64,000 bases of DNA from Polydactylus sextarius (GCA_016801845.1 CM028923.1:12134679-12198678); one strand, 5' to 3'; shown: positions 1-12,428, numbered from the stretch's first letter. Made by a program: numbers and translations. The notes: generated by a model from the letters alone, not told the origin.

Positions 1-1434
1 TGTAAATATTCAAATGGTTGAAATAAGTAAAAATTATATCTAATGATTTATAATTAAAACTACAGTTAATTGATTTAAACACTTAATAATTATAATTGAT
101 TGTATTGTGACAATATCTGCTCTATATGATGATCTGGTTTATTATTTCTAAACGTCTAAACTTTGAGTCATCACATCTGACTGAAAAGACTGATAACCTC
201 CAGTCTACATAGATAACTAAATAACATTGAACCTGCATTGCATCACTGTCAATAAAGACAGAGTTTATGTCTTTACAGCTGTTGTACATCAGTAGTCATA
301 GTCACATGTTCTTCTCCAAACAATCCATTTACCTGAAAAGATGTGACAAATGTCACACATTCTCGTGATCGTCTAAAGTGGAACTTTACTGACCCAGACT
401 CTTGTAAACCCGTTTACGAGACTTTGCCAGCTGCCCTCCTGAGAGCTGCAGTGAGAGTTTACCTTCAAATAAACCAAACTGGGTTAAAACAACAGGCCAT
501 TTATTTACAGTGATCAGAGAGCTGTGGTTAAAAGACTTTTGTTTAGTTTTGGATCCAATCAGAATCACTTCATTGATTGTTTATCATTATTAATATGGTT
601 CAAGACAGCAACATATGAAGGTTGTTGAAAATTCTACAAGAGTGTATAAGCACATGCTCAAGTTGACAAGTTTTTTCTTTCTGTTTTGGAAAGAATGCAT
701 TATCTCCACCATTTGTGTGGTGGAGTGAAAACTCATCCCTTTTTCTTTGTGCAGAGGCCATTGACGGGGAGATTCTGCACTGAAAGGAGAGGATAAGTCA
801 TTCAACAGGGCTTGAATGGAGCAGTGCAGATTAAATAGACCGTGTGTTATCCCTGATTACACTGCCGCTGCAATAAAAGCCTGATTACGTGATTCTCTGC
901 ATACTGCTATCACCATATTGAAAATGTCTTACATGTGAATGTTTTGAAGCATTTTTACAAATATTTCAGTTTGCATTCCTCCACATCCCATCTTACACCA
1001 TACATCCTCTTCTGACTGTCATTGTTTCTAAATAAATATTCCCTTCTACTGTACTTCTCTTTTTCTGAAAAGAACTTACATTTACTTATTTTTAACAGGT
1101 GTTGTAACTGGTGTTGAATGACTACATAGCTACATAGGGAGTGGCAACAATTAGAAGCAAACAATAAGGCAACTCATCTTTCTGTACATCTCAATGATCT
1201 GTAACCAGTTAGTTAACTACTTCTTAATTTATTTATGTCTTGATAGGCTAACTTGTAACATCACCCCACTACACCTCTGTAGAGATGGTGCACTTACTAT
1301 TGTTCATTATAAACATTTGACAAATCATTTTAATCCTTTGAATAGGATGCAGATGATAGTTATGGGACAGTGTTGAAATACCTTAGCATAAAGACACACG
1401 TGAAGGTTTTCCCATTTGGGGAAAATTTAATGAA
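1..1434. other. Unique AT-rich non-coding stretch
   Basis: I see no gene, repeat array or recognisable transposon here. The short open frames have no family resemblance. The part around 785-925 (two GATTACA/GATTACG-type motifs around a GC-richer core) is the only piece that reads like a possible conserved element, and this is weak. Confidence 0.5.
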
Positions 1435-1900
1435 CTATTATGTTTTCTGATTGTCTGTTACATTCTTGAAGAATGGTATCAAGAAATCCCTTCAAATTTG
1501 AGTCAAACATTCACTTGAATTCAAAGATGATCTGATTTGTTTTTGGTGGTGGAAGGTCAATTGGTTAAGGTCACAGTGACCCCAGAAAGCACTTTACTTG
1601 ATTTGTGAATGTAATATCTCTGGAATACCATGAAGGAATCTTTTCAAATTTGGCACAAATGTTCACTTGGACTGAAGGATGAATCAGATAGATTTTGGTG
1701 GTCAAAGGTCAAAAGTTACTATTACCTAACAAAACTTGTTTTTGGCCTTTTGAATGTGATATCTGAAGACTCCCTTGAGTGAATATCTTTAAATTTTAGA
1801 TGAACTGATTGATGAACTGATGAACTGATAGATTTGAATACTGAAACCCAAAGGTCAAGGTCATGGTTTCCAAACACAATGTGCTTTCGGCCACATGCCA
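1435..1900 (+). repeat. Dispersed fish repeat family R, copy 1 (internally repeated)
   Basis: This copy begins with a segment related to the family's 'attatgtttt...' end. It then carries successive diverged units built from the same words: 'ttcaaattt(gg)', 'cacaaatgttcacttgga', 'gatgaa..gatt' and 'ttggtggtcaaaggtcaa'. The main units start near 1491 and 1643, with a weaker third near 1780. The same words recur in five other places in the window, which shows it is a dispersed repeat. I recognise the pattern as a family common in spiny-rayed fish genomes, but cannot assign a superfamily from sequence alone. Confidence 0.75.
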
Positions 1901-1935
1901 CTGGTTGGCAAGGGAATATAAACAGGAGGTAATCC

Positions 1936-2499
1936 TAGATCATTGTTATTGTTATTATTGCTTTCATTGGACAGTGCACAGTGGAGATCTACCACAGGAA
2001 GTATACTGACAGGCGCTGGGATGAGAAATTCCCTGGCTGAATTTGAAATCAGGATGTTGCGGTCACATGGAATGTATTTTACGCACCAGGACAACGCCAA
2101 AACAAAAACAAACAAACGAAAAAGTTAATTTAAGAATAGAGGACTGGGACCACTGGTTAGAAAAAATGCTCTCAACAAGATTTAGAACATAAGTTAAATG
2201 TAACTAGTTTTATCATTGGTTAGTCAATAGTGACATTTTGATGCCTAGTGTGTTGGGCAATATTGCCATAGCTACAGGGTATGATGCTGATGTTGACATT
2301 CATCATCCACTTGTTGAAAGAGGAACTCATAACGCAACATCTGCACAGTGTGTGACTGGTTGTCCACATCCAGGCTTTCAGAATCACTTTGTTTGTTTGT
2401 ATCTGTTCCTTTAGCAAATTGCTGTGATAGAGATATAACCAGTTAGAATTAGACCAAGAGATTCAGAAAAGATTCAGCTCTTTTTAATTTTCACTTAAA
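1936..2499. other. Unique AT-rich non-coding stretch
   Basis: Nothing recognisable. The open frame on the minus strand at 1861-2115 contains a poly-Asn run produced by a short (TTA/TTG)n tract and is not gene-like. Confidence 0.5.
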
Positions 2500-2578
2500 T
2501 TCAATTCAGTTTTATTTACATAGTGCCAGATCATAAAAACATTTATTTCAAGGCACTTTACATAGAGAAACTTTACTC
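2500..2578 (-). mobile_element. L2/SINE-type retrotransposon 3' tail fragment
   Basis: Read on the minus strand, this ends in the typical fish non-LTR tail: 'aaagtgccttgaaataaatg', then 'ggcactatgtaaataaaact', then 'gaattgaattt'. Such tails end many fish L2-clade LINEs and the SINEs that borrow them. Only the tail is visible, so which parent element it came from is unclear. Confidence 0.65.
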
Positions 2579-3110
2579 GGCTCGCTTAGAAGAGTAGGCT
2601 CTTATGGCTCCCAAATGGCTATTCTTTTAGTATCACTCCGAGCCTTCTATTTTAACCCAATTTAACAATTATGAATAGTTTTTGTGTTGGTAAACCAGCA
2701 ATTTTTCATTCAGTGTTTTCATATAAGCCTTAATCTTGTGCATTTTAGTTTAAAAAAATAGGCTAATACAGCTACTCTTTCATTTTTTGCTCATTTTACT
2801 TTTTTCCGAAGTTCTTGTATTTAAATCAGTCTCTCTGTCTCTCCCCGTCTCTCTGTCGCTCTGTGTACCTGACCTGTACCACTACAAAAGATAGGTCATA
2901 GTCATAGTAGGCGCCAACCACTTTGGCAGCCGAGACGTTAACATCATTCCCGCGGGGCTGAAATAGACCCTGGATTAGTTGGAGATTAGGTGAAGTTGCC
3001 AAGGTGGCCTCAGTGCCTCAGAGTGCTCTGATGTTAATAGAAAACAGTGGCGTTGTAAACTTAATGGGTTAGAGAAATAGGATCGTTCCTGGCTGCCTGA
3101 CACACCAACG
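2579..3110. other. Non-coding stretch with a GC-richer block
   Basis: Mostly AT-rich. Around 2905-3030 the sequence is GC-richer with several CpGs (for example 'cccgcggggc' near 2949). I cannot relate it to a gene. Confidence 0.4.
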
Positions 3111-3114
3111 GTAG

Positions 3115-3345
3115 GATGGACAGCAGAGAATTGGAAGAGGTGACACGGCAAAATAAAAAAATGAGGAAGGACAGAAGAGGAACAAAGAAAGGAACTGGAA
3201 GAAAAGTTAGACAGAGTCATGGGAGGGAAGATGGGAGTGGCTGGATGTGAAGTTGAGAAAAGTAGAGGCAAGGAAAGGAGCAAGGAGAGGAGTGATGAGA
3301 GGAAAAAGTGGGATGAAATCCAAAGGAGAAGTTTTAAAAGATGCA
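3115..3345 (+). repeat. Purine-rich (GA) tract
   Basis: About 230 bases dominated by A and G on the plus strand. A pyrimidine-rich tract follows about 50 bases later. The 140-codon minus-strand open frame here is a compositional artefact (Ser/Leu/Phe-rich). Confidence 0.7.
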
Positions 3346-3393
3346 GGATGGCATCAACGTGAGCAAAGTCACGTCCACCTGAACATGCTCTGC

Positions 3394-3462
3394 TCACATC
3401 CCTCCTCCTTCTTCAACTTCTCTCTTCATCTTTCTCCTCCTCTTTTTCCTTTTCCTTCTACA
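3394..3462 (+). repeat. Pyrimidine-rich (CT) tract
   Basis: About 70 bases of almost pure C/T on the plus strand, complementary in character to the preceding GA-rich tract. Confidence 0.7.
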
Positions 3463-4164
3463 TGAATAATTGATCCCAGAGAGTGATGTGTGGAGACTCA
3501 CGTAGACCCAGCACAACAGAGAAGAAAAAGAAAAAAAGAAAAAAAAAAAGAGAACCCTCTAAGAGGGTTCCCTCCCCCACTACTGGGCGTGGAGGGAACT
3601 AAAAGCAGCAGTGAGGATGAACTAGTCAGACACCTACATGTTGATACATATAATTGTCTCATCTGTGAAGTCTGTCTTTAGAGACCATTGTATCAACACC
3701 ATGACTTTATTTCCTCCAATGATAATTGCAGCCACTTGGTCTGACCGCAGTGTATATACAAATATCCAAATCAAAAGATGATGCTTATGCACTGAAAGCC
3801 AAATATCCCCCTGCAAAGCAGCCTGTTGTGTCATTCTGGGGCTTTTTTGAGCAGCTGTTTTCCATGAGAGCTTGTTAACTAGAACAGTTAGAGTTTCCTA
3901 GTGTTAATCACAATGTGGATTTTAACTTGAAAGCAAAATATAAGTCTTGTAATTATAATAACTCCACATGGAGAAGAGCAGATTTTCCAAATTTTCACAG
4001 TAACCCCAGGCAGCTTGAAGCTGAGGTAGTTGATTTTTTTTGGGTCATTTTGGGTCAGAAGAAGAAGCTGTGAAAACAACTTTAACATATCATCTGATTC
4101 ATACATTTATAATATTAAAATGTGTTTGCAAACATAATTTTTCACTTAGGTTCACAAGCTAGCA
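3463..4164. other. Unique non-coding stretch
   Basis: Contains an A-rich run near 3523-3549 and a near-perfect hairpin at 3552-3570 with 9-bp arms and a 1-base loop. Nothing gene-like is visible. Confidence 0.45.
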
Positions 4165-4440
4165 GCTAACTGTATCTGTCGTCTGTCCTTGTAAACACAA
4201 TATCTTTAAACTGCTTTGACAGAATTCTTTTAAATTTTGTACAAATGTTCACTTGGACTCAAAGATCAACTAATTAGATTTTAAGGGCTCAAGTTCAAAG
4301 AACACCTGGAAGGAATCATTACAAACGTGGCAGAAATTTACTTAGACTCAAAGATGAATTGATAAATACTTGGTGGTCAAAGCAAGTGACCACACACAAC
4401 ATGTTTTCGAGCAAAACTCATAAATGCAAGTGCTTATTAC
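4165..4440 (+). repeat. Dispersed fish repeat family R, copy 2
   Basis: Shares with copy 1 the words 'tctgtcc.tgtaaacacaatatct', 'acaaatgttcacttggactc', 'aaagat.aact.att' and 'ttggtggtcaaag'. The 'ttcacttggactcaaagat' unit occurs again in diverged form about 100 bases later, so this copy is also internally repeated. Confidence 0.7.
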
Positions 4441-4861
4441 CTCTGGTTGGTGTGGTTGGTGGATGCATACAATCATAAAGTGGTAATTTAGTTTTTTTTA
4501 TGCTGAAAACAACTGGATTTGGTGCCATCTCAACAAAAGAAAAGCTGGAAGACAAATGAATGGTGACAAATGAGTGGTGTTGTTGATTTTTAATGACTCA
4601 TTGGAGGATCACTTGAGTTAACAACACCGGTCATTAATTGGTGGTATCTAAAAAAAACTCTGATCCCTCTACTTCTGGTCACATCCCCTTTACAAGAAAC
4701 CGCATGTACACTTCCAGACAACTGAAACCTTCCCAGATTTTGCACTAGCCAGGCATTGAACTCCCTTGTGTAACTACCTGAGGAAGCAGCTTTGCCACCA
4801 ACAAGGAAACATTGTTTTTGTGTAGTTGTCATGCATGTAGCATTTTGTGCTATGTCATGCA
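4441..4861. other. Unique non-coding stretch
   Basis: No supported feature. The 121-codon minus-strand open frame at 4590-4955 runs through the (AAAT)n tract and is not gene-like. Confidence 0.45.
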
Positions 4862-4887
4862 AAAATAAATAAATAAATAAATAAAAT
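4862..4887. repeat. (AAAT)n microsatellite
   Basis: About six tandem AAAT units. Confidence 0.9.
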
Positions 4888-5235
4888 GAAAAAATAAAAC
4901 AAAAACAACAGCATCTTGAAGAAACAGGAACAGTGAACAAAACATCCTCTTTCAAGTTGAATCATCTGGAGACAGTGAACGGCTTTGATGTGTGTAGGAC
5001 TAAAACCGAGCATCTCTATGAAGCAACAGCTGTTACCACACACAGGTGGAACATGAGCTGTTAGTGTGAAAAACACTTTCTACTGCCCCTGCATGGTTTG
5101 GGCTGAATATACACCGACATGTAACTTGACTTATGTGACTATTTCTTTCTGTGGGAAATGTTTGCTGAACTAAAAGTACAATTGATAGAATGAGGGCAAA
5201 GATTCCACTGCCACTGATTATTTGACTATATTTTT

Positions 5236-5238
<3 letters not shown>
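4888..5238. other. Unique non-coding stretch
   Basis: Nothing recognised on either strand. Confidence 0.5.

Positions 5239-5301
<63 letters not shown>
5239..5301. repeat. Compound (AC)n(AT)n microsatellite
   Basis: About 15 AC units run directly into about 16 AT units. Confidence 0.97.
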
Positions 5302-5302
<1 letters not shown>

Positions 5303-5940
5303 TTAAATGTAAATACTGATGACCTGTGACTTGGCAGCCAAGCCCTCACCTTCCCTATTACACAATCTATATGATGTTTTATACATGCATGTGTTCTGCA
5401 GCAATGCTATTTATCACTAGTGCTTTTGAATGAGAATAACATAAAGCAGAGACATAGGAAAAGTACCATCTCTCCAAACAGGGTGGTCAGAGCGTCTAGC
5501 CTGTGAGTCAAAGAGCATGGAGACTGAATGTGGGCAGTAAGTTGTGTTTGGACAGGGCCGGCTGTGTGTGCAGTGAGAGGAAAAACACTGGAATGAACTG
5601 AATTCGCCTCCGTTGGTGACCCAGACAAACGAGGTGATGTTTTCTAAGTGCAACAAGAGTTCATTGATTCTGAGCGGCTGTTGTGTCTCTGTTTGTGTGT
5701 GCACTCAAAGTGCATGAAGAGGCCAAGTCCATGGATAATATGACATACATGTTTAAAAGTGAGGAAAATGAGGATTTTACGTGCAGATTAAATAAACAAT
5801 TGAAAAAAAGTGGAGGACAAACAACGGTCCCATCATAAACACAATGGATATGTTTCTGATACAACATAAAAACACAATATTATTACATTTTTAGGAAAAT
5901 CAGGCAGGAATACCTTGTTTAGTCCAAATGTGTGTATAAT
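5302..5940. other. Unique non-coding stretch
   Basis: Nothing recognised. Overlapping minus-strand open frames at 5407-5704 show no domain resemblance. Confidence 0.5.
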
Positions 5941-5964
5941 GTGTGTGTGTGTGTGTGTGTGTGT
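5941..5964. repeat. (GT)12 microsatellite
   Basis: Twelve perfect GT units, followed by an imperfect extension. Confidence 0.95.
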
Positions 5965-6036
5965 ATGTGAGTGTTTTAGCAGTGCTGTAAAGACCATACA
6001 TATTCAGAAAATAAAGTACAAAAAAATAAAATACAC

Positions 6037-6061
6037 ATTTCCTGTATAATATACAGGAAAT
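6037..6061. repeat. Perfect hairpin, 11-bp arms
   Basis: Arms 6037-6047 and 6051-6061 are exact reverse complements ('atttcctgtat') with a 3-base loop. No function is assigned. Confidence 0.85.
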
Positions 6062-6155
6062 TTGTACAAAGTATTGAATATAAAATATACTAATGATTCT
6101 GGGTTCAGAGTCTAGCCACCCCCAGATTTATTGCCCCTATATATATTATTATTGC

Positions 6156-6158
<3 letters not shown>

Positions 6159-6197
<39 letters not shown>
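6159..6197. repeat. (AT)n microsatellite
   Basis: About 19 AT units. It encodes the Ile/Tyr run at the start of the open frame that continues into the candidate exon at 6269. Confidence 0.97.
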
Positions 6198-6199
<2 letters not shown>

Positions 6200-6268
6200 T
6201 ATATAGATCATTTAAGTTATTTCCAATTACATATATTTTTAGTTTTATTGCATCAATTTTTTTTGCAG

Positions 6269-6406
6269 TTGTTGCTCATTTGCAAAGCAGGTGTGGATGT
6301 AAGAAGAATTCAACTTTTCCTTCCGGACTTAGTTATAAATACTGAAGCAGGTGACTGGCAGTATGAGTTGAAACAGACTGGTAGCGAACTGCTTAACATC
6401 CATGAG
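6269..6406 (+). other. Candidate internal exon (46 codons, unverified)
   Basis: A pyrimidine run ending in 'tttttttgcag' (a plausible splice acceptor) precedes this segment, and 'catgag|gtaaat' (a plausible donor) closes it. The segment is exactly 138 bases, a multiple of three. The frame that is open across it reads with mixed composition (residues include LLICKAGVDVRRIQ and AGDWQYELKQTGSE), unlike the low-complexity frames elsewhere. The frame stays open to 6466, past the donor. I recognise no domain and see no partner exons. The combination could arise by chance in 64 kb, so this is a hypothesis only. Confidence 0.15.
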
Positions 6407-6466
6407 GTAAATTGTGCTGCCGGGTCGTTCAGTGCACAGCTTTTAATACATAAATCTTTTAGTTAA

Positions 6467-9400
6467 TGATCTTATGCAACTGTTTAGAAACAGCAGGTTT
6501 ATGCTACGAATGTCTCTGTGAGGGGAGGGGGTCGTGACTTAACCATTTTGTATATCTCATGACAGAAAACCATATTAATAGGTCTGAGGTGCAGAAAGGT
6601 CATTTCAAACGTCACATCCCTGACTTTAATTCTTCTTTTGTTCAAATAACCAGGAAGCTGTGAATAAACTTCTTCATTTTAAAGTTGATTGCTAAAGTGA
6701 TTTGCTAACTTTGAACTAAACTTGACAGACCTCCTGAAAGTCATGATGTCGATCTGGGGAAGTACGAAAAACATACCCAAAGCAAACCAGGGGTACTGTA
6801 TCGGTGTGAGGTTACAGTAGATCTTTAGTTCCCAGGCTTTTTGCATTTACAGTATGGTCCAGTTTTCAAAAGATTTTAAACAGGGTATTGTGAAATAATC
6901 AGAATGAATCTTAGCTAACAATTTTATATTAGTACAAATACAAATTTATTTTAGCAATGTGTTTAATAATTAATATTAGATGCCTACACTGTTTTAAACA
7001 ATTATTTCTTACATTTAAGTAGCTTTTTATAAGTTACTATTTATGAATACATAAATAGAAGTAGTAATAGAAGTAATAGTGCATAATAGTGCAACATAAA
7101 AATATAAAAGTCTGAAAGTATAAAAAGTCTAAAAAAGGATATAAAAAAAGGGGGGCGGGGGGGGGGGTGGGTGAAGTGGATGCTCTGTACATAAAAACAA
7201 GAATAAGAATAAATATGCAGTTTGGTAGTATGGGTTATTGTAGATTGTTAAATATTAAATATATGACAACTATTGATTGATTACTTTTAGTAGTTTTAGT
7301 AGTTCACTTTTAAGTGAAATGTTATTTCAACCAGTTATTTGTTACTGTCAGTTAATTATTTCAGCTATTGTTGAATTGTTCAAACTCAAAGGTTAAAACA
7401 TGTCTTCAATTTTCTATCTTTAGAGTGAAGGATGATTATGGATTCAGTGGAGGTAAAAGAGAACAAAGCTGTGATATTTTAGGTGTTGGGATCAAAGTGA
7501 TTTCTGTCAGAACTGTTTATCTCAAACACTCCGTGATTTGTAAAATTGAATTTCCCATGTGTGACACTACAATACCTGATACCTAATTTGACCTTGTGTT
7601 TGCTGGTTTTTCCTGCGTCATAGTTACAAATCAACCTGATTCATTACCAAGGTTTTCTGTTGTTTTGAATTGCAAAGCATTGTTATTTTTGAGGAAGTAT
7701 TTCATGTGAAACGCAATAGTCAAGTGTGAGGAAATAAGCAATGATTCTACACAATTTCTTTTACCACAAGATGATAGAAGCTGTTGGCTCCAGGTTCAGA
7801 AGTAATGATGTCACATTTCCTATGTTGCAACTGGGTCCTTCTGCAAATGTAGATTCCACAGAAATGTGAATGCTACAGTGACACCACTCATCTTTCTAAT
7901 CACTAAAAAAAAGACACACACAAAAAAGTGTTTCTTTGTGGTTTTGCAGTTTCCACAACATTTGGTCATATCCCATATACAATACTGTAAGTGGACTCGT
8001 GTGTAGAAGTGAAGATAGAAATCATATATGACTAAACAAATTTGGTGAATAAATCTTACAACAGAATACACACTGAAATTGATCCCGTTTCTGTTTAACT
8101 GAATTTGAATGTCATTGCTAGTTAAGCTAAAGCTAACCTGTAGCTGCAGTGCTGTGAGTGTATGTGTTAAGCTGCTGGTTGTTGACAGTCTCCTGTTGAC
8201 AGTCACAACACATGGGTCACTCCAGGAGAACGTCTAACTGATCATCTGTCCTCTCAGCTTTCAAGACAGGTCTAATGGTCTTTATCCTCGATCTTTTACA
8301 AACCTGATTTCTATCGGCATATAAGTCATCATTAAAATTGCATGTTGATTACAACCCAAGTTGTAAAACCTAGTTAACCCTATTTAATCAACTGGTCACA
8401 TAAACATGTCTTATGATGATCACATGAAACAAGTGTTGGCTTTTCAAATTAAAACATCAACCGGGCTGTTCACCCTGCTGATATCACTGTGGTTCTTTGT
8501 CCATGGAAGTACCGTTGAGAGCAGCTCTAATACTGAACATATCACGACAGCATCTGCTCTTAGCTGCTCTATATCCTCTTAACTCTGCGGATGCATGACC
8601 CTCTAACACAACCGGATCTCTGTAAGGGGCATTAAGAACAACATGCATAACGTTCAGTTGTTGATCTGTGATGCAACTTTCTTTTTGATGTGAACCGATG
8701 GTGTTGTTATACCAGTACATACCTTTGGTGATCTTGATGTGCATGTGCAGGCGTTAACATCACCTATCAAACTCGCCACACCTTGACGATTAGCTCTGTT
8801 GATCAGGGTGTGTTTAACAGAAAAGCATTGTTGTTACTAATCTATTTAACACGTCACTACTATGTAATGCTGAATCATGACAGATTTTTTGCTCCTTCAT
8901 GCTCTATCTAGATGGTGGTTAAGAAGCTTTGCCACCTCAATAAAACAGAAAATCTCCTGAAATCTGAATGTTTCAATAATGAGAATAGATGATGGTTTGG
9001 AACTTTGAAGTGTCAGAGTCAGCACTGGCCTTCAAAAATGTTCAGATCATGTCAATTATAGGAGACGTAGTAGATGCCGACACCAACTATCATTGATAAT
9101 GATAATGCTAATGGGCCAGTTGTAACCTTCTAAACTCTAAAGCAACTACAGGTCTGTAATCAATTAGTTGCAGAGAGGCATTTTAGAAAGATATGTCAGC
9201 AATAGCAGGGTGAGCACCTTCAATGAATATTGCAAAAACATCTGACACAGGAGATAGGAAAACAATAGTGCATTGCATTACATCTGTGTCTTGATGACCA
9301 CTAACTAGCAATATCTGTCTAACTACGCATTCATACATTGAAAAATGTTGGTGTTCCCCTTGACTAACTGCACTGACAATCTGCCAGTGACACTGTAACT

Positions 9401-10178
9401 TCCTTTTCTCCAGCTTTTAGTGACTGTTTAAAATATGGTTTTGATGTCAAATGAGAGCTTCTTTCGTAATAATCAGTGAATCAGCCTATCAGCCCCTTTA
9501 ACACTTTCTTTCCATATAATTCTGAAAAAGAGTTCAAACCAGTAGAGTACTTCTGAAAAAAAGGTTCAATTTTTCTTTTTGTGTGGAAAATCGAACTGTA
9601 TTTTATTTTATTATCTATTGTTTAATCGGTTAATAGAAAATGTGACCATGTCTTTTGATACTATGCAATGCTTAACTATAAAAAGAAGAACATGTAGGGT
9701 ATAGGTATTTGTGTGTTTTGATAAGAAAAAGTTGTAATAAGTAAGAGACAAGTAAGACACGCTGTGAGCATGAAGATATCATGCACTGAAACAACCAACC
9801 AGCGTTTTCCTCCTATTTTGAGACATCCTGTCAGGCATTTAAGATTGTGTTAGAAGCTCATTTCTTGGGCTCACAAATCTTGGGTACCAGATTTTTTTTC
9901 TGTACTCTGTAAATGAATCCCCTTGCTGCAAATAAAACTCATTTATCTTTTGGACTCATCAACTGCATCCTCCTGATTATGTGCCGTCTGCAATTGATTA
10001 CTGGGAAGAATTTTCCTGACACTTTTCATGTGAATTCATTATTATTTCCATATGTACAACAATCCCCTGTAAAAATGAGAATTTAAAGGAGAATTTATTG
10101 CAAATATTTTTTATTTCTGAAGTTAATTCATTATACTTCCATATGTAACATAACAATTGCAAAACCACATTTTTAAAC
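6467..10178. other. Long unique AT-rich stretch
   Basis: 3.7 kb with no supported gene. It holds the G-run at 7150-7171 and short AT-rich direct repeats around 7040-7130. The 128-codon minus-strand frame at 7820-8206 shows no recognisable domain. Confidence 0.5.
7150..7171 (+). repeat. G-run, potential G-quadruplex
   Basis: G6-C-G11-T-G3 on the plus strand, directly after an A-run in otherwise AT-rich sequence. There are enough G3 groups for an intramolecular quadruplex. Confidence 0.7.
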
Positions 10179-10199
10179 AGCTTAGCATTGTGCTAAGCT
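10179..10199. repeat. Perfect hairpin, 9-bp arms
   Basis: 'agcttagca' (10179-10187) and 'tgctaagct' (10191-10199) flank a 3-base loop. 'GCTAGC/TTAGC'-type words are common in this window (for example 18485-18515), so this may be remnant repeat sequence. Confidence 0.75.
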
Positions 10200-10565
10200 A
10201 ACCTGTCAGCAACTAGTTATCAGAGCAGCCACGGTCTGCTTTATAAATTTAAGCAAGAGGGCAAAAGAGTTTGTTTCCCAAAATGTCTATTGTCTAAAAC
10301 TATTTCATCTACTGATCAAAGATTTCAATTTATGATCTGCACCTGCTGATTAAACCATGCTCAAGGTCAAAGCTTGTGTTGTTATCTGTGAAATAGTTGT
10401 TTACGGGCATGTGAGAGTGCGTGGGTGAGTGTATCCAGAGGAGTGGTGATGATGGTTAATCTGTCTATTGGTCTGTCTGTGTTCAGATCAGTGCGTCCTG
10501 TTGGATTCATAATTCCATCTAATCTGAACAGAGCTCTGAGCTGAAGATTAAGATCAAATAATATG

Positions 10566-10566
<1 letters not shown>

Positions 10567-10601
<35 letters not shown>
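10567..10601. repeat. (AC)n microsatellite
   Basis: About 17 AC units. Confidence 0.97.
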
Positions 10602-10604
<3 letters not shown>

Positions 10605-10778
10605 TCACCCTTGGAACGATTCCCAGCATGACTCACTCTCTGACCACACATGAGTGAGTCAGATGCTCATGTGACAGGAAGAAACATCAGAAAGACTTTC
10701 ACTTGTATTCTCCTCTGTTGCGTTTGCCTGTGATATGAAAGGATTGTGCTCCCTCTTCAGGAAAAATGATGCACAGCT

Positions 10779-10806
10779 AAAAACAAAAACAAAACAAAAA
10801 CAAAAA
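10779..10806. repeat. A-rich (AAAAC)n repeat
   Basis: Imperfect tandem AAAAC/AAAAAC units. Confidence 0.85.
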
Positions 10807-11185
10807 CTGACATGGCACTGCAAACACAATAAATAGTTTACTTTACAAGAACTCTAATGTATCTCAACTGACAGTTAAAGCATCTGCAGCTAGTTTGATC
10901 AGTTGTAAACTTATACTGATGATCAACCAATAAGGATCCACCATTAACAGGTGAATGTCACGTGTGTTCGATTAATACAGTGATATTCACATGACAGTAA
11001 AATGACGCATGTGTTAGTAACACGCCTCGTTTTGTTTCTGGTGAACTGTGCGCCTAGAGAGGTGACTGTGTTTGTACCTTGACTGCAGACAGGACTATAA
11101 AAAAGAAAAGACAGACAGGAAATGTGCTGACTAATAGAATTATGGGTAGTCTGCATGAAGCAGTGTAGTACAATGAAATGCAAAA

Positions 11186-11187
<2 letters not shown>
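10807..11187. other. Unique non-coding stretch
   Basis: No supported gene or repeat. Confidence 0.45.

Positions 11188-11225
<38 letters not shown>
11188..11225. repeat. (GT)n microsatellite
   Basis: About 19 TG units. Confidence 0.97.
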
Positions 11226-11226
<1 letters not shown>

Positions 11227-12248
11227 GTCATTTTGTCCATTTGACAGTGACTTCTGGGTTTTCCACCATCAGAATGAAAACACTGAGCGAGTCATTTCCT
11301 CCCGGGGGTATTTGTCTGAGTTTTGATTTTCATTTCCAGAAAACGTTTTGGTTTAAAGTAAAATGGCATGAATTACAATTAAGTTTATTTATTTTATTTT
11401 TTTAGCCCAGCTATAAATATTTTTCTTCATTGTTTACATACCATAAATGACTTGATGGATCAATCAACACCAACCACTCTCCTTCATGTTTCTAAGCCTT
11501 TACTGTTTTTATTCATCGTCACATCTGCAAAATGTATTGTGACAAAATGAAAAAATAAGTCCTGTATCCTCATATGTGCACGATTTTTCCTCATGACTGT
11601 TGTACTATAACTGCTTACTGACAGAAAAAAACACGACTTGAGTTGACTTAGGCTCATTTGGCCAAACTCAAGACAATCTCGCCATCTGGTGGACACAAAG
11701 AGAGACTACCAATCATGAAACTGATCCAGCGAGTCGCACCTGGAGGTCCCTGTCCACCTCAAAACTCACAGGACTTGAAATGATTTGCTGATGAGGAAAT
11801 AGCGCCATATAACACAGCTTCACCTACAGAGGTCTGGTGAAGCCCAGACCTTGATGGTTTTTGGTGTTTTGGAGGTAAAAGATGATAATGTCATAATGTC
11901 ATGGATGATCAGTGTGGAGTGCAACAATGCAGACTGCTCCTCTACATTTTAATTTTCTAATTTACAGTTTAACTTTGCTGAGATGAAATCCCTCTAACAT
12001 GATGTTATCAGAAATATAAAGAGAGTATATTTGATATATCTATTTAAAAAAAACTCCAACAAACTCAAATGACAAATTATTGTTGGGGCCAAATATCTTG
12101 TTGAATAAATAAATAAATATCTGTTAAAAAGCCTACCATGACACTACCATGATACACTAGATGGTGCTGTAAGGTTTAAGATTTGAAAAGATTCTGAAGT
12201 TATCTGTAGAAAGACATTATGAATTAAAGATTCCCCCTCCCAAAAAAA
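11226..12248. other. Unique non-coding stretch
   Basis: No gene seen. The words 'gccatctggtggacac' (11680) and 'actagatggtgctg' (12157) resemble pieces often found in old fish retroelements, but are too short to call. Confidence 0.4.
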
Positions 12249-12270
12249 CAACAACAACAACAACAACAAA
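12249..12270. repeat. (CAA)n microsatellite
   Basis: Seven CAA units following an A-run. Confidence 0.93.
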
Positions 12271-12428
12271 GGAAGCAATACTCCTCACAGACATAGAATT
12301 AAAGAGACAGTCACGGACCATCAAGTGTCTCACATATTTAGATTTTGATATTTCTAAAAGATGAAGGACGTTGTGTTTTGAATCACAGCTTTAGAGAGTA
12401 AGAAGCCAACAGTGATATATTAGCTTCT

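Noticed and set aside
2975..3397. 140-codon minus-strand open frame
   Set aside because: Lies over the GA-rich tract; no domain and no splice context.
4022..4030. 'tgaggtagt' resembling the let-7 seed
   Set aside because: The next bases do not continue the microRNA and no fold-back precursor is visible.
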